From positions 1,860,001 to 1,924,000 of the forward strand of contig JBBELK010000162.1 of the NCBI GenBank assembly GCA_037783545.1: a stretch of DNA of 64,000 nucleotides, given 5' to 3'. Each line of letters opens with the position of its first letter. The stretch's first letter is position 1. The translations under genes were made by a program, and so were the position numbers. Positions 10,601 to 23,679 of this stretch are shown here, in pieces. This DNA is from Henricia sp. BOLD:AAB3569 (taxonomy: Eukaryota; Echinodermata; Asteroidea; Spinulosida; Echinasteridae). The notes below the pieces were generated by a model. It was not told the origin of the DNA and ran no database searches. It saw nothing but the letters and a program-made list of their open reading frames with translations.

Positions 10601-13600
10601 ATTTTTACATAATTGTGACTGTAAGATTAATGTCGGGTTGACTGTGTCAGTTTTGGGGTTATGAACCAAATTGTGAATATTCATTAAGACTTAGGTGATG
10701 TCATTAATTTGCATTTTATTTTGCATACAGGGCTTTTTGGGGTTTGACTGTAGAACAGGTATGGGATAACACAATGGGAAAGGAATTCAGCAGTTGGGTG
10801 GGTCCCTATTCCGGTGCATTGAGGTGTGGTCTTGGGTGTGCACAGTGTGGGCTGAGTGTGTGAGGATGGTAATAAGTTTATGCCCTGGGTCAGTTGTTGC
10901 TCTGCTTCAAACCTGTTAACATCACTGGTGGCCTAAGCTCTCTTGCTGTCTTCTGTTGTGATTTGACTGTTTTTGTTCAATTAAATTTGCTTGCGGAGAG
11001 CCTTATGTACTTCAACTTTTGGCCTAGTGGATGGACCCCAAAACCCCAAAAGCCCTTCTTTTTATACCTAAGTCACAATTAAAGCGGAGGCCGGGCGGCG
11101 TGTGCGATTTATAGGCATCGGCCGGCGTGTAGAGGTCGGCGAAAGATCGCGCGATAGGGCGGTCACAGTCACAATTAAAAGTGCCCCGCACGCTGCCATG
11201 ACGGGGCCCGGGGTGTCGCCGGCCGGCGATCGGCCGACCTTCCTGGAAATGGAGTCGGATTCTTGGCCCGTTTATCGGCCGGTGTCCGGCAAGCACTCGT
11301 TGGCGGCCGGACGGGCGGCCGGACGGGCATCTGCAGTGTGCCTGTCGAGTGGCCAGCGATCAACGGCCGCGATCTGGCGGCCGTTTGTCAATTTGGGGGT
11401 GAGGTATATATAGCGGCGCTCCTCTGACCTTCTTTATTCACTTCGACCTTTCTCTAGGAGCACTGTACGAGACGAAGAAACAAGAAGACAAAGACGAAAA
11501 TGCCGTTAATACCTCCACAGCGCTTGCGGCCACATCCACAGCGCTTTTGGGCACCTGCGAGCCCCAGTGGCTGGTCGGCCAGACGCCGGCCGGGCGCCGC
11601 CAAGTCGCCTGGACGCCGGGAGGTGCCCGGCCGGCGTCTGAGCGGCGTCTGGGCGGCGCCTGGCCGATATATGGATTGTCTGGGTTGTCCAAATATTGGC
11701 CCGGCGCCCGCCCGATGTGTGCGATGCCCTGCCGGACATCAGTCAGGCATCGACCGATTTAGAGGCGATCAGTTTGCGATGCGAAACGCCGCACCAGGTT
11801 TACAATCCGATTTAAAAGTAACTCGATGCCCGCCCGATGCCCAAAAATGACCCGGCAGCCGCAAGGAGTCCCGTGGGGCGCCGGCCGAAAATGCCTAAAA
11901 ATCCGTCGCAAACTACTCGCAAACCCACCGCAAGCTAATTGTGACTGGGGTATTACCGAGTGAAAGTTTTGATGTAGGACTCTCGCTTGATCTGAACCGA
12001 TGTGCCAAGTGTTGTGACATGACTGAGGCAAGGTTGTGGTGATCGGCTTGATGAATATCCTGCACACGCTTGGACAAGATCGATGGGTTTCAATTAAATT
12101 TACCATAAGTATTTTTACGGTATTAAAAAGTAATTTAGATTGGTCTTGGTGGCACTCTTCAAATTGGCCTTTGTGGCAATTTTGAGATTGGCCTTTGTGG
12201 CACTTTAACGAGATTGGCCTTTGTGGCACTTTTACGAGATTGGCCTTTGTGGCACTTTTACGAGATTGGCCTTGGTGGCACTTTGAGATTGGCCTTTGTG
12301 GCACTTTTTTCGAGATTGGCCTTGGTGGCACTTGAGATTGGCCTGAATCAACCGAACCATGTGAACACTTGTGAACCTTGACTTCGGAAACTTCCAAGAC
12401 TTTGAACAACAGAATTTCTAGTCTGACTCCTGTTCTAAACCATCCGAGCGTGGATCTTTTGAGTGTGCCCTCCATGTTTTAACTTTCAAAGACATGTCTT
12501 ACATCTCCGTGTACCAGGCGCCAAGCATCCACGCACCAAGCATCCACGCACCATATGCCTACATACTGGACTAGCTTTCAATCTGTATCGCCTTTCGGAA
12601 TTGGACTCCGACGCCGCATGGACCTATCGGGACATTCAATTTTGGAACCATCGATATGTATACACTGGATAAAGTATGCAATAGCAGTTGGCTATACGAG
12701 AATTGAAGCCTTGCGCCGGCCGCCATTGTACCCCACGAACAATGCTTGGCCTAGACTGCTCCCCGGTCCATGCGATCGCTTGCATTCCACTTAACACATG
12801 TAGACTATGATGTAGACTAGTGGAGACAGTACGACCAGTCTAGGGAAGGCATTGTATTTGGTGGGATACAATGGCGGACGGTGGCTTTAATTTTAGACGT
12901 CGTTGCTTCATCCAGTGTATATATATATGGGTCTGTCCACAGTAATGGGGTACATTTGAAAAATGTAAGTCAATAATTCCTTTCAGATGTCTTTAGTTTA
13001 TCTCAGAATTAAAGAAATGTCCTTGTTTTGTTCTCAGGAGATAGCTTTTGCCCAAAAAGGTAAAACATTTCTGCCACAACATACATTTTTGAAAAGCTTG
13101 TGTACAAATTTTCCTATTACGTAGGTAACGTGGACAGACCATTTTGTGACATTTTTTTCCGTCTTTTGTGCACGGGGTTTTCAGAAATGTATGTTGTAGG
13201 ACTATTTTTCTTACTCCTTGGTGAAAAAGTTATTTCCTCAGTTTAGCTTGATAATTTAAAGATAAAATTAAGACATTTGAAGTGAACACGGACCTAAGAT
13301 CTTGAATGTTACAGAAATGTACCCCATTACTGTGGACAGACCCATATATATATCGATGCTTGGAACTTTGAACTAGCGATAATTCAAACGCGGTGAACCA
13401 GTATTGTTACAATTGTTTATCACCTACATTTGTGTAGCCCATAATTTATACAATTTTCCTCATTACATTAATGTGGACTCCAGGAAGCGTAATTGTACAA
13501 TGGGAATTTGACACCATTATTAGTCTATATATCCGTGTGGTCTAGTGGGTATGAAGTGGGACTTCCAATCAGAGGTTGTGGGTTCAAGCCCCACTATGAC

Positions 13601-16600
13601 CAACGTGTCTGTGTCCCTGGGCAAGGCACTTAATCCCAGTTGCCTCGTCAACCCAAGCGATATTTGGGAAGCCGTTAGGGGGAATGCCACAATATAACTG
13701 CTGATAGGGTTGAGCGCCTGGCCAGCAGCCACCTAGTTGAAGCGAAATGGTTCTGGTGATTCCATGATGGCAGCGGTAATAATGGCAACAGCGCCAGGAG
13801 CACCCCGCGGGGTGGACATATGCGCAATATAAGAATGCACCATTATTATTATCATTACCCACTCTGTAGCATAGTTTGCTACAAATGCAATGAACTTACG
13901 TGACATATTCTGACAATGTCGTCATCTGAAAATTTGGAATCGTCAACGCCAAAAACAAAGACAGACGCGTACAGCATCACGCTCCCGAGGACAATCAGAT
14001 TGTTGAGAGGAGGGGTTGATATCTTGATGGCTCTGTCAAACAAGGGTACAAAATATGTACAAATATGATATATTTATCTAAAACAAGGAGCTTTTTCTTC
14101 TTCCACAAATATTCCAAAAACAATAAACCGTTTCCATACCACAGAAAAGTTGGATAGTTCATGGTCTGTCCGACAACAAAAAATGAAATGTTCATTGTAA
14201 AATCACCGCGTGCCCCGCCATTTAAAAAGAGGCTTTGTGCACTCGTCATGTTGCACGACATCCTGAGATATCAGGGAATTTCCACTCTGCAAAGCGACGT
14301 AACAATACCCTGAGGAAACACACGCAAATATGTGGAGTGAGCCGGCTGTTGTCTTGAGCCAACTCACGCCCGAGTCATTTTGATGTAATTTAATCAATTC
14401 GGTCATGTTATGCCGAAAAGAAACGATTTATATACTTTCCAGAAATTGTATTGGGTTCCGTTCCTTATGACTGTCCCATTCCTACTAAACTTTCAAACGA
14501 CGATCTTAATTTACTCCACAGTTTTTCAAATTAATAACAGGGATGCATGCTGAAGAATGTAATGGAACGGATTTCCCAGTATGCTTTAAATAGCAGCCAA
14601 TCGCCGACGCGGACAACAGCCAGCATTACCGAGTACATGTATCACATGCATGCACGGTGTTTACAATCTGCGCGCGTTACATTTGAATGCCTGCAATTAT
14701 GCTGAAATGCACTGCCAAGCGTCCTGATTGGTCCAGCAGAGGCGACAAGATTTCTGTCGCTAGTCCCACCGCGAAATGGGGCCTTTTTTTCAACAGGGCC
14801 ACTGTACGCAGGAGTTAGGGAGTGCGTTAAAGGGGCACTGTTGCAAGAGGATGGTTGCACGATGGATCGTCAGAAAGCCGAGACCACATCCGTAAAAAGT
14901 CAGCGTTCAATTATTTAATATAAAATTTAATATAAAGTGCGACTAACAGGATAAAGGTACAGGGTGTTCCGAGGTGCAGCACCATTGGACGAACTAAAAG
15001 GAGGACTGATCATAAGCCTTTGTAGCGGAAAACTTCACATCAAGTCCTGTCTGATTGAGTATCTCACCCGCTATAGCATCTTTCGATGTTGGGCGACAAC
15101 CGCTTTTGATATCTAACAGCAATAGAGCACTAAAATGAAAACGTCGCCCTTTGTGTGTTGATAAGATTATGCCTCTAACCATCAAACTGTTTTCCTGTGC
15201 CTTAGCGACGGACGTTTTAAAGGCAGAGGCTCGTCATTGCGCGCGTGAGGCCAAATTCGTGCCACGAAATACGCAGCTCCATAGCAAAGGCATGGAGCTG
15301 CGTATTTCGTGGCACGAATTTAGCCTCACGCGCGCATTGACGAGCCTCTGCCTTTAAATTACCAGCTATTGTTTGGACGAATCAGTTACCCTGTAGTCTT
15401 TACCTACATGTAAAGTTTAGTCTTTACCGATAGCGAAGACTATCGATCACTTAATCTCCGACACTACTGGTATCGGAGCATGGGCACCGAATATCGCCCA
15501 ATAGACCGTATCGAATAGCCGCCATTTCTTGGAGCAATTTCTTTGTTCCTTGAGGACATGCATCGTTGCACATATTGTGCTTCCATTGTTGAACGGTTTA
15601 AGTAACAAAAGATGCTCCACGAAATGGCGGCTATTCGATACGGTCTATACTACGCGGGGCTTTACCTTTGTCTTCTGAATTTCACGTTGATTGCGAGGAA
15701 TGTCAAAGCCAGAAGGATGCCTGATGATGCTAGAACGAACAACGCCACCCGAATTGGCGGGCTAATAGTTTGGTGCTGGCGTCGCAGTGTCCTCCCATCA
15801 ACGGGCGGCGATCCACCTGGACAAAAACCAGGTTAAGTGATTTACTTTTCTGGATGTAAACCTACCCGACCAATTTTTACTTTACTTGCAGACAGCTATA
15901 TTTTTTCCCGTGAACTTTTTGGCAATCATCATGCTGCACTTTCAGAAAGAACCGATCGATTTACGTGTCACAGGCTTACAACAGTACACAGTATTTGGCG
16001 GAATCTTCAACCTGTGCTTATATAATTTCAGCTCAATCACGACTAACGTACAAGAATCGCATCACCGGGGTGCTTACAATCCTACGTTGATGGCTGTTTT
16101 TACTTAAAATATTTCGTGAAAATTAGACATGCACTTTTCACGAAGTGATAAGAAATTTATTTGAACCAATCGTCTGTAGGAAGCAGGGGCCGCTTAAGTT
16201 TCGATCAACAATTGTTTGGCTTTTGACGAGTACCACAATGGTTTTTGGACACAATGGACGTTGGAAGTAATGTTATCTGGGTCATTCGATGAAGTTGAGT
16301 ACATAAAGTAATTGGTGCAACTTCTAATCATGAAATTAGTTTTGCTGGTTCTACCAAAGCATGTTTCTTAAATATTCTGATTTGAAATTGTACAGTATTT
16401 AAAAGACTGTCAAATGATACCAAACTTTAAAGAACTGGATGAAGTTTACATGTTCATCTTGAGCAAAAACATACAAAAATGATTAAAGGCATGCACAGGC
16501 TCGTCAGCAATGCGCGCGCGGCAAATTCGTGCCACGAAATACGCAGCTCCACGCCTTTGCTATGGAGCTGCGTATTTCCTAGCACTAATTTAGGACGCGC

Positions 16601-19600
16601 GCATTGCTGACGAGCCTGTGCCTTTAAGTGTGACACTGTGTAAGTGTTTAACAAATAGTAATTTTAAACATTTTATTTACACTTAACTAATACCTATTAG
16701 TAGATCTCACTGATTGTTAATGGTCTCACTGATGTTTTGGTCTCACTGTATAAGCTGAATGCAAAAATGGGTTTCACGCTGTAACATTTGGTGTCCGCAA
16801 AATCATGTTACAGTGTGACATGTTAAAGGTAGAACACATGATGGGTATCTCGAAAATCATAAATGTTCACAGATTTACACATAACTGACACAATATAAAC
16901 ATGACGGTGGTAGAAAATTTTCCCTGAAATGGTTTTGTCTGAAGTGCTATATTCTTTAAGAAATGAGTAAAACAATTAATTTTTGTCTCATTAGACGAAA
17001 ATTCACTTCGCCCTGGACCACTTCGCTCTGAAACACTTCGCCCAAAAACCACTTCGTATACAGGCCGTGGTTCAGTGCGAAGTAGTGCAGGGCGAAGTGG
17101 TTTTTGGACGAAGTGACTGGATAGCCTTTTAGGTGTTCGGTCTCGACCCGATCACCTATTGTTATTGCTTTTTTCCCGGTTTGTTCATGTCTTCTTTTCT
17201 GATTAAGATTTTTGCTGATACCCATATTACATATATCAATAATTGTTGTGTCATTTTATATCTTCTTTCGTGTTCTTTCCACCAACACACAGTTATTATT
17301 GAAAATATATTTATTTGTATTGCTTTTTGTAACGTACTTATACTTTATTCATGGATAAACTGCTTGTTTTCTTCGCGTGTGATCATCCCAAGCATGAATC
17401 GCGAGCACTATAATGTAACTGATCTCGCGGCTCTCCGATTGGCGCCAAGTGGCCATGCCAAATGTGTTACCTGCGTTCACACGACATTTGCCAGGGAAAG
17501 GTGCCTATATGCATAATTGTGCGTACAAAAAGCTTGTGAAGACGCACCTGCCGAAATAATCCAAGAAAGTCAGGGTGGCTTTGAACATGAATGAAGGCCC
17601 GCTGCGTCTAAGAAAAATGTGAGTTGCCAACTGCCTTTAGTAAAAGCCTCATATTATGGTTTTCTCCCGAGTGTATTCGAATAAAATCCTTTTCAATGCT
17701 GTGTAAGTATTTTGTAATACAAGCAAAATCTGCCTCGTAGAATTTTATTGGAAATGCACCGGCAGTGATTTAAGATTATGGCACATCTCAGGTAAGATTA
17801 AGTATGTTTCAGATGTTGTTGTGCCACACAGACACTTTGCTGTCGTTGTGAGCTCGTCAATAGCCCTTATGTCGGAGCAAAGGTCAAAATGAGAACAACC
17901 TAACATCGCAGGGCGTTCGCACTATCGCGGAAAAATTGCTTTGCGCGCGCCTGTGCCATTGGTTTGTACATAAACTGGTTTGCCACTTGTGCGCGGCTTA
18001 TCGCGACGCGCAAGACGGTGCGCAGACCTTTCCAACGCGCAGCCAATGAGGTATAAGAGAAGCCCCAAGTTACCGGAGTTGAATTTTCTATTTTGGAGAG
18101 ATCGACGCTTGGGACCGCATGCAACGCGGTGAGCGCAGCGTGGCAGTGTGATTTTTCTGCGATAGTGTGAACCCCGCTTTAATTAGTTTCCGGTTTGCAA
18201 GTATCCTTTATAAATTACAGTCGCAGACCTGGGACCAATTTCATAAAGCTGTTTAGCAACAAAATTTGCTTAATCCAAAATTTGTTTGCTTCATAAAAAT
18301 GGGTTTTCAGCAAAATCTTATGTAATGTAAATTACAATTGACTAGTGTTCTGCTATTCTTGCTAAAAAAATAAGTTGATATACAATTTTGACGATTAACC
18401 TATTTTTATAAAGCAAACAAATTTTGGATTAAGCAATTTCTTTTTCTAAACAGCTTTATGAAATTGGCCTCTGGTGCATCTCAGAAATATTAACGCGGCT
18501 AAACAAATATCCGGTTTTAACGTCGACTTGAACGTTCACTTCTGTTAAAGGAGCGTGACCAGAGTTTCTGGAAAATAGTTTTCGATGTAACTTACCAATA
18601 TTATCAAGTAACTCCCATACACACCTCCCATGTCCCAAAACCCCGAAAACATTCGCAATTTCCAGTAAAAAATTGAACAAAACTATCGAGTATGCTTTCA
18701 GCGGATAAACGTTGATACTGGAAAATTAGTTTACAAATAATCGGTGGATTTTCGACGATATCCTCGGAAATATGCGGCCTAGAAGCGCGGGAGTTTCAGT
18801 TTCGTAATCAGAAAAATATAACGGATGTTATGATTTAAAAATCTCATGACCCATAAGGTAAGTCCCGGGGAGTTATGGGTAAAAAAAAGTGATCTGGTCA
18901 CACTCCTTTAAGAGCAAATAAAACCTCCAACAAAAATCTAAACAAATAAAGCACACACGACCAGGACAGAAAATCGAAAAAGACCGTCTGAAGCCGAATC
19001 AAGTAATTTTTAAAACGGCCATAATGCATCGTATTCGCGCCAAAACACTGGCGTCTAATTTATCTCATTTTAAAGTGGATCCCAATTGTTTCGTAAAACT
19101 GCTTATTTTGACGTGGAGCCAAAATGGTACCGGAAAAAAATGAATCTCGCAGCGTACCGCAAGTTCTCGAGGTCAACTTACACGGTCTATAACAGAAAGT
19201 GAAGTTGATCCCTCGCAAATATTGGTATAGTTTGTCACCTAGTCGTTCATTTATATAAATTAAATCGTTAAATAAAACCTTACAAGCTAACTCAACCGGT
19301 TAAACGACCAATAAAGTTTTTCCCCCGCTACATCATTATCACGAGGCATCTTCAAATGGAATCAGCATCTGGGGTTTTCAAATTATAGCGGCCATCGCAT
19401 AGTCCGGCTGGGACATTCGTCTGTAATTGGGAAGTGGGAACATTATTAGTTAATACGTAACATTATTTTCGTGAGTATTGCAATACCAAAGTAAACACTC
19501 ACGCGCGCATGTTGCCGCATGGTTCATGTTGCCGCATGAACCATGCGGCGTGGTTCATGTTGCCGCATGGTTCATGTTGCCGCATGGTTCATGTTGCCGC

Positions 19601-22600
19601 ATGGTTCATGTTGCCGCATGGTTCATGTTGCCGCATGGTTCATGTTGCCGCATGGTTCGTGTTGCCGCATGGTTCGTGTTGCCGCATGGTTCGTGTTGCC
19701 GCATGGTTCATGTTGCCGCATGGTTCATGTTGCCGCATGGTTCATGTTGCCGCATGGTTCATGTTGCCGCTACTCTAGACCCTAGACGTTGTTATTGTTT
19801 CGTTTTGAACGTCCGTCCCGAAAACCGATCGCCGCGAGACAGTCAATAACAACGTCTTGGGAATCTCGTAGTGACAGCGCCGTGCGCGCGCACCTGTTAT
19901 GCATAATGTTATGCAGAGCGCACTGTCGCCTGCTTACTATGCATGCATGCACGATGTCTAGTCCCCTGTGTCCTCACATCGTGGCATTACTGCACGGGAA
20001 AGCCGCGGGCTGGGAACATCGTAATGCCCTCGGCAAACCTTACGATTTCGACACGGCAATTTATAGATTTTGTTGGAAATACAATTGTATAGGACATTGC
20101 AAATGATAGGTACTGTTCCACAGATAATCGAGGCCACAGTTGAACCTATTTGCCAGTTCAAAAACCCGCCGGTTCGGGAAAATAATCTTTCAAGCTGTAC
20201 ATTTTTTTTGGAATGAAAAAAAAAACCGGGTGAAAATAAAACACTGCTTGTGGCCGTAGCTTGATCGTGTGTTGAACAGTTTATTGGCCTAAATCTCTAT
20301 GGCTCAGAAATCTTCGGAAATAATCTGGAATATTTGACAGATACACATTTCATTTTACCATCCCATAACAGAGAAAATCGCTCACACCATGGAGCTATAA
20401 ATAGCTCCATGCTCGACGAAATCTGGAAGAAAGGAACTCGCAAAAAGCAAATACTGCACACCGGGCGACTCGTGCGGGCACAAAAACATAGGATCGACAA
20501 GAGAGAAACATTTTTTCGTGACATAAATTCCCCTTCCCTCCCAGTGGGTTTTCTAAATGTCAACTTAAAACCAACAATAGCACTGTCATAAGATAAATCC
20601 TTAGGCCCATGCTAGGGACTTGGAAATCCGTGACATCATCAGTCGTGCAGTCGCGACACTATTACTTCAACTTGGTCAAATCCGTAACCGAAGTTTGCAA
20701 GCTTGATAGACTGCTGCATGAAATTGCACTTTAGTTTCTGTCATTTAATCTGCCAGGCTGATTTATTTTTGGTACAGGCCTATTGGGGCTGGTTTTCTTT
20801 GTATTTGTGCCAAATATCACGCAAATCCACCTGTGCAGTGATGAGATTTTCCGCCCCAAAATATCACCAAAATCACATCACAATTGTTAAAGTTGCTGTC
20901 TATTCATTTTTATTGACGATTCCGCACGTAAATTTGGCACATTTTAACAAGCATAAAACAGGAACTGCTTGATGAATTTTTGCAACAAAAGTATTTTTGA
21001 TAGCTGTTGCAACTTGTCTGTTGTGTGAAAATGGTTTTAACTCAAAATAGAAATGTTTAATTTTTATTTCAAGTCGCTACCCAGGCCATTGACTTAGTGT
21101 ACGGAGTCTCAACTGCCAAACTATGGTATTTTTTTCCGTTGGGCTCTCACTGTGTATCGGGCCGGTATATAATTTATAATTTTTTTGAAAATCCTTTTTG
21201 TTTTTAGTCGGGCTTTATACTCTATGCAAAATTCAAAACTCGTGCGGTCTAGATGGATTTTTCCCTAAGTATTTTTTCCCGGGGTATTTTTCAGACCGAC
21301 CGAAGCCTAACCGCCAACGTCGGCCAGGTTCTGTTACTTCGCCACCCGTCCGTTGCAAAGAGTCTTCGCCTACCCTTGCAACCGCGCGAGCCACCCGGCG
21401 AAATCAACGCGTACCGGTCAAATCAACCACGGCGCGTACAAAACAACAAGAAACTTTCAAATCAACACGATATAAGCGCCGAACGTACATGTACGGTGCA
21501 TGTACCAGGCTATTTGCTCTTAAGTGCGCGTGCGTTAAGAAAAATCTACCCGTATCTGCATACAAAACTAACGCATGCGCACTAATTTCCCCCCTGTTTC
21601 GGGGGGAAAATTTACGGATTTCCCTAGACGGTCATTTAAAAAAAAGAAGATATGGTGATAGGACTACGAACGAGTCTATCGCGTGATTACGCCCTCTTGC
21701 GGCAGTCGGGTATCCAACACATAATGACCGTCTAGGGCCTAGACTATGTTGCCGCATGTTCATGTTGCCGCATGTCCATGTTGCCGCATGTTCATGTTGC
21801 CGCATGTTCATGTTGCCGCATGTCCATGTTGCCGCATGTCCATGTTGCCGCATGTCCATGTTGCCGCATGTTCATGTTGCCGCATGTTCATGTTGCCGCA
21901 TGTCCATGTTGCCGCATGTCCATGTTGCCGCATGTCCATGTTGCCGCATGTTCATGTTGCCGCATGTCCATGTTGCCGCATGTCCATGTTGCCGCATGTC
22001 CATGTTGCCGCATGTCCATGTTGCCGCATGTCCATGTTGCCGCATGTTCATGTTGCCGCATGTCCATGTTGCCGCATGTCCATGTTGCCGCATGTCCATG
22101 TTGCCGCATGTCCATGTTGCCGCATGTTCATGTTGCCGCATGTCCATGTTGCCGCATGTCCATGTTGCCGCATGTCCATGTTGCCGCATGTCCATGTTGC
22201 CGCATGTTCATGTTGCCGCATGTTCATGTTGCCGCATGTCCATGTTGCCGCATGTCCATGTTTCCGCATGTTCATGTTGCCGCATGTTGCCGCATGTTCA
22301 TGTTGCCGCATGTTGCCGCATGTTCATGTTGCCGCATGTTCATGTTGCTTCTGTAATAGACCGTATAAGTTGACCTCGAGAACTTGCAGTACGCTGCGAG
22401 ATTCATCGACTTCCGGGAACTCGAAATGAAATATGGTAGTCCGGTGTACATGCATTATTTCAAATTCCGTCAACGGAAATGTGTTTAAATTTTACTTGTT
22501 GTCAGGCCTAGCAGCTCATTTCGTCAGTATGTTTTGGAAGTTCCCTCGGCGTATTTCTCACGAAAAGTGGAGAAAGGGCCAAATCAGATGCGTAGCTGAT

Positions 22601-23640
22601 TATGACCATTGAAATGATGTTTGAATTATAATGTTTTGATCTCAATATGCACTTAACTAATGGAGACCCAAAACCGTTTAAAAAAACGAAGGCATATAAA
22701 TGGAATTGACCGTTTGTTTGCCGAATTTGGCCTAGACGTGGCTTTTGGACTGTTAAAGTTTGCAACAGGATTACTGGGTTTGTTTCTGGACCACGTCCTG
22801 TCAAACCCGAAAAAATAACAAGTATCTATATAAATGTGCACGCACTTTCAATTCCTTAAAATGTCTTGTAAAATTCATACCAACCTGACCAACGGAAAGC
22901 CATTCCCTTTAGATTCTCGAAGGACTTTAAGCGATTGTTGAATTCGGCTATTTCCCACATCTTACCATCTGGAAAACGTTAAAAGAGAATCATGGGCTTT
23001 TGCACCGAATATAAAAATTGATGTGATTAATTTTAAACACAATGGCATTTCATTCTAGACTTCTAAATCTAACACCTGATGACGTCATCATGACATCACT
23101 TTGTATCGTGCTTACCCATGGTGCCACATTTTACTTCACTGCCAAGTTGAAAGAAGATCCAATGTTGCCTCCTGTGCGGTTTTTAAAAAGTCACTTTGAG
23201 CATGTTTAGATAAAGTGCTTCAATCTTTATGATTTTCTTTAAGCCTTTTTGATATCTCGCGCGCGCAAGGAATTGTGGGATTGAATGTGGATAAACAAGC
23301 CCACGGCGTGGCGCACTTGTCTAAGCCGCGAATCGCGGTCTTGTATGTGGAAACTTACCAACGTATCGAGGACGCCTTGCGAATCGAGGACGTCCTCGAT
23401 TTGTGATTACTACAGAAATGGCAAGTATGTTTTCACTACACAGTGTTACATGTATGGGTGGGGAGCGGGCCTTTCATAGTTATCATAAACACCATCCTCG
23501 CTTCTTTGTCGAATGTTACATAAATTAATGAGCCAATCTCGACCCCTTCCATTGAAGGTATGTAGTATGTTAGATTTGGAAAATACATGTGGTTATTGAA
23601 TGTCAAAACGCCCCACTGGACAAGCCTCCAACGGTTAACC

Positions 23641-23679
<39 letters not shown>

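Larger units (their letters stand above)
19140..22407. mobile_element. Segment bounded by about 58-bp inverted repeats
   Basis: The left repeat (19140-19196) and right repeat (22349-22407) are near-identical in inverted orientation, including GAATCTCGCAGCGTAC and TTCTCGAGGTCAACTTA. The 3.2-kb interval holds two related minisatellites and two small CCCTAGACG inverted-repeat elements. It could be one large non-autonomous element or a hairpin-prone segment in which arrays expanded. No transposase is visible. Confidence 0.5.

Noticed and set aside
11759..12475. Minus-strand 238-codon ORF
   Set aside because: Its centre is translation of the 26-bp tandem repeat and its end lies in the GC-rich element; no domain or conserved start.
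13532..13604. Functional tRNA gene
   Set aside because: The tRNA-like head is directly followed by a SINE core and ATT tail, and the acceptor stem is mismatched.
19478..19849. Several long overlapping plus-strand ORFs with HVAAWFMLPHGSCC-like repeats
   Set aside because: All three frames are open because the 17-bp minisatellite unit has no stop codon; no start context, splice signal or family supports a protein.
21747..22348. Possible CRISPR array
   Set aside because: Units are contiguous 16-bp tandem repeats without unique spacers, in a eukaryotic genome.
21632..22429. Long ORFs on both strands (up to 227 codons) across the 16-bp array
   Set aside because: Same reason: stop-free tandem units read in every frame. 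A coding function would not leave both strands open.
23436..23560. Minus-strand frame with GVEIGSLIYVTFDKEARMVF as a receptor exon between exons c and e
   Set aside because: The residues loosely fit the flytrap end and the phases can be made to work, but the donor is poor and the linker motif is missing. The exon at 18596-18682 gives a direct match to the family's W...GGSPP linker with a strong donor.
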